Notes under the pieces: model-generated
What the model saw: only the letters and a program-made list of their open reading frames with translations
Databases searched by the model: none
What the model was told of the DNA's origin: nothing
Assembly: GCA_964467455.1 (NCBI GenBank)
Contig: CAYXQJ010000100.1
Coordinates: forward strand, 1 to 6,391
Source: OLB6 sp964467455
GTDB taxonomy: Bacteria > Bacteroidota > Ignavibacteria > Kapaibacteriales > Kapaibacteriaceae
Reading direction: 5' to 3'
Length of the DNA stretch: 6,391 bases
Shown: positions 5,775 through 6,391 of the stretch, piece by piece
Layout of the letters: the number at the start of each line of letters is the position of its first letter
Numbering within the stretch: position 1 is the stretch's first letter
Program-made: the position numbers and the translations under genes

Positions 5775-6391
5775 TGTGAACCTCCCATCCGGTGCATCAT
5801 CTGCCACATCGCGTGGAGCGGTTCGTAAAAGTAGATGCCGAGAAACAGAATCACTCCGACCGTTACCGTGAGCATGATCCACGATTGAGAGCTTCTGACG
5901 GAAGCGGAGCTCTGTGTCCGGTGATTGTAGGCCCGCGTCAGGGAAAGCGTGCCGCTGCGCCATCTGCCCCAGGCCGAAATCAAGTCATCGGGCGCAATGT
6001 TGCCGCCGTTGACCTGTCCCTTCATTCGCACAACCCACTCCCGCTCTTGGGCATCACGGACGCGGAAGTAACGAACGGGGATTTGCTCGGCTTCGTTACG
6101 GCGCAGCGGATTCAAAAGCATGTGAAGATGAAGCAGCGAGAGAATGTTTGAGGGACTGAAAAACCGGAGCAGGAACAGAAATCCCACGACGGCAAAGACG
6201 ACCGGCAACGCTCCCAAGTGGACGAGCACCGTGCGCAACAGGACGAAAGGGGAGACGACCAATAGCAGAAACCAGAGGAGACGGGTCACAAGTTTGCACC
6301 AATCGAAATCGGGCTGCTCGTGAACGACCGGTTCGGCGGCGATCACTCGACCAGTCAATTCCGCGCTCGCAACCCGTTTGTCTTCGTTTTG
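5771..6391 (-). CDS. Membrane protein with an OB-like soluble segment (5' end outside the window)
   Basis: The frame is open from the right window edge (QNEDKRVASAE...) to TGA 5771-5773, giving 206 visible residues. The first possible start inside the window is a TTG at 6356-6358, but the open frame before it suggests the gene begins outside. Two adjacent transmembrane segments lie at about 36-54 and 60-78, and a third at about 171-189 near the C-terminus. Between them, residues 103-160 form a strand-rich soluble block: PVRYFRVRDA, EWVVRMKGQVNGGNIAPDDL and WGRWRSGTLSLTRAYNHRT. The 'V-R-x-K-G ... I-x-x-D-D ... G-x-W-x-x-G-T-L ... A-x-N-x-x-T' pattern recalls small OB-fold-like beta barrels in uncharacterised bacterial membrane proteins. 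The end overlaps the ATPase start as GTGA, indicating translational coupling and probable physical partnership with that ATPase, for example as its membrane anchor. No specific family name is claimed. Confidence 0.75.
   Translation of the reverse strand, partial: QNEDKRVASAELTGRVIAAEPVVHEQPDFDWCKLVTRLLWFLLLVVSPFVLLRTVLVHLGALPVVFAVVGFLFLLRFFSPSNILSLLHLHMLLNPLRRNEAEQIPVRYFRVRDAQEREWVVRMKGQVNGGNIAPDDLISAWGRWRSGTLSLTRAYNHRTQSSASVRSSQSWIMLTVTVGVILFLGIYFYEPLHAMWQMMHRMGGSQ
5781..5786 (-). promoter_or_regulatory. Strong Shine-Dalgarno GGGAGG deciding the GTG start of the ATPase
   Basis: On the minus strand GGGAGG precedes the GTG at 5774 by 6 bases (TTCACA). It lies within the last codons of the membrane-protein gene. 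It supports the GTG start over the upstream in-frame ATG at 5963, which would overlap the preceding gene by about 190 bases. Confidence 0.7.

Noticed and set aside
5775..5963. N-terminal extension of the ATPase to an ATG at 5963
   Set aside because: It would overlap the membrane-protein gene by about 190 bases; the GTG at 5774 has GGGAGG at good spacing and a GTGA overlap.
1..6391. tRNA, rRNA, CRISPR, insertion sequence or long repeat
   Set aside because: No cloverleaf-like segment, regularly spaced repeats, transposase motif or terminal inverted repeats were noticed on reading both strands.

Overview
This 6.4 kb window looks like accessory DNA from a bacterium of moderate to fairly high GC. 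A 100-base run of N (4731-4830) suggests a draft or metagenomic assembly. Most internal starts lack a clear Shine-Dalgarno site, and DUF1257/DUF2997-type proteins sit beside a radical SAM enzyme. That would fit a Verrucomicrobia/Planctomycetes-like or other environmental lineage, but no marker gene is present and I do not assign a taxon.

Layout. At the left edge (1-249, + strand) is the C-terminal tail of a protein that resembles the end of VirD4/TraG-like type IV coupling ATPases. It converges on a compact minus-strand gene block filling the rest of the window. In transcription order (right to left) the block holds: (1) a membrane protein with an OB-like soluble segment, cut by the window edge (6391-5771); (2) a HerA/VirB4-like (DUF87-type) P-loop ATPase whose catalytic core falls in the assembly gap (5774-3969); (3) a small HExxH zinc-metallopeptidase-like protein (3955-3332); (4) a membrane-anchored coiled-coil protein (3309-2407); (5) a DUF1257/Ycf35-like protein (2393-1833); (6) a single-domain NrdG-like radical SAM activating enzyme (1819-1184); (7) a DUF2997 protein (1169-951); (8) an unrecognised 205-residue protein (925-308). 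The first two genes overlap as GTGA. The others are separated by 13, 22, 13, 13, 14 and 25 bp, so one transcript is likely.

How the genes may work together (inference). The HerA/VirB4-like ATPase, two membrane proteins and a nearby coupling-protein-like tail suggest a membrane-associated machine for moving DNA or protein, possibly on an integrative or conjugative element. The radical SAM + DUF1257 + DUF2997 trio is a recognisable but poorly characterised module. Here it shares an operon with the ATPase and a candidate protease, which suggests radical-based modification or activation of a component or substrate of the machine. This combined architecture is the most interesting thing in the window. 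No RNA gene, CRISPR array, insertion sequence or origin was seen.
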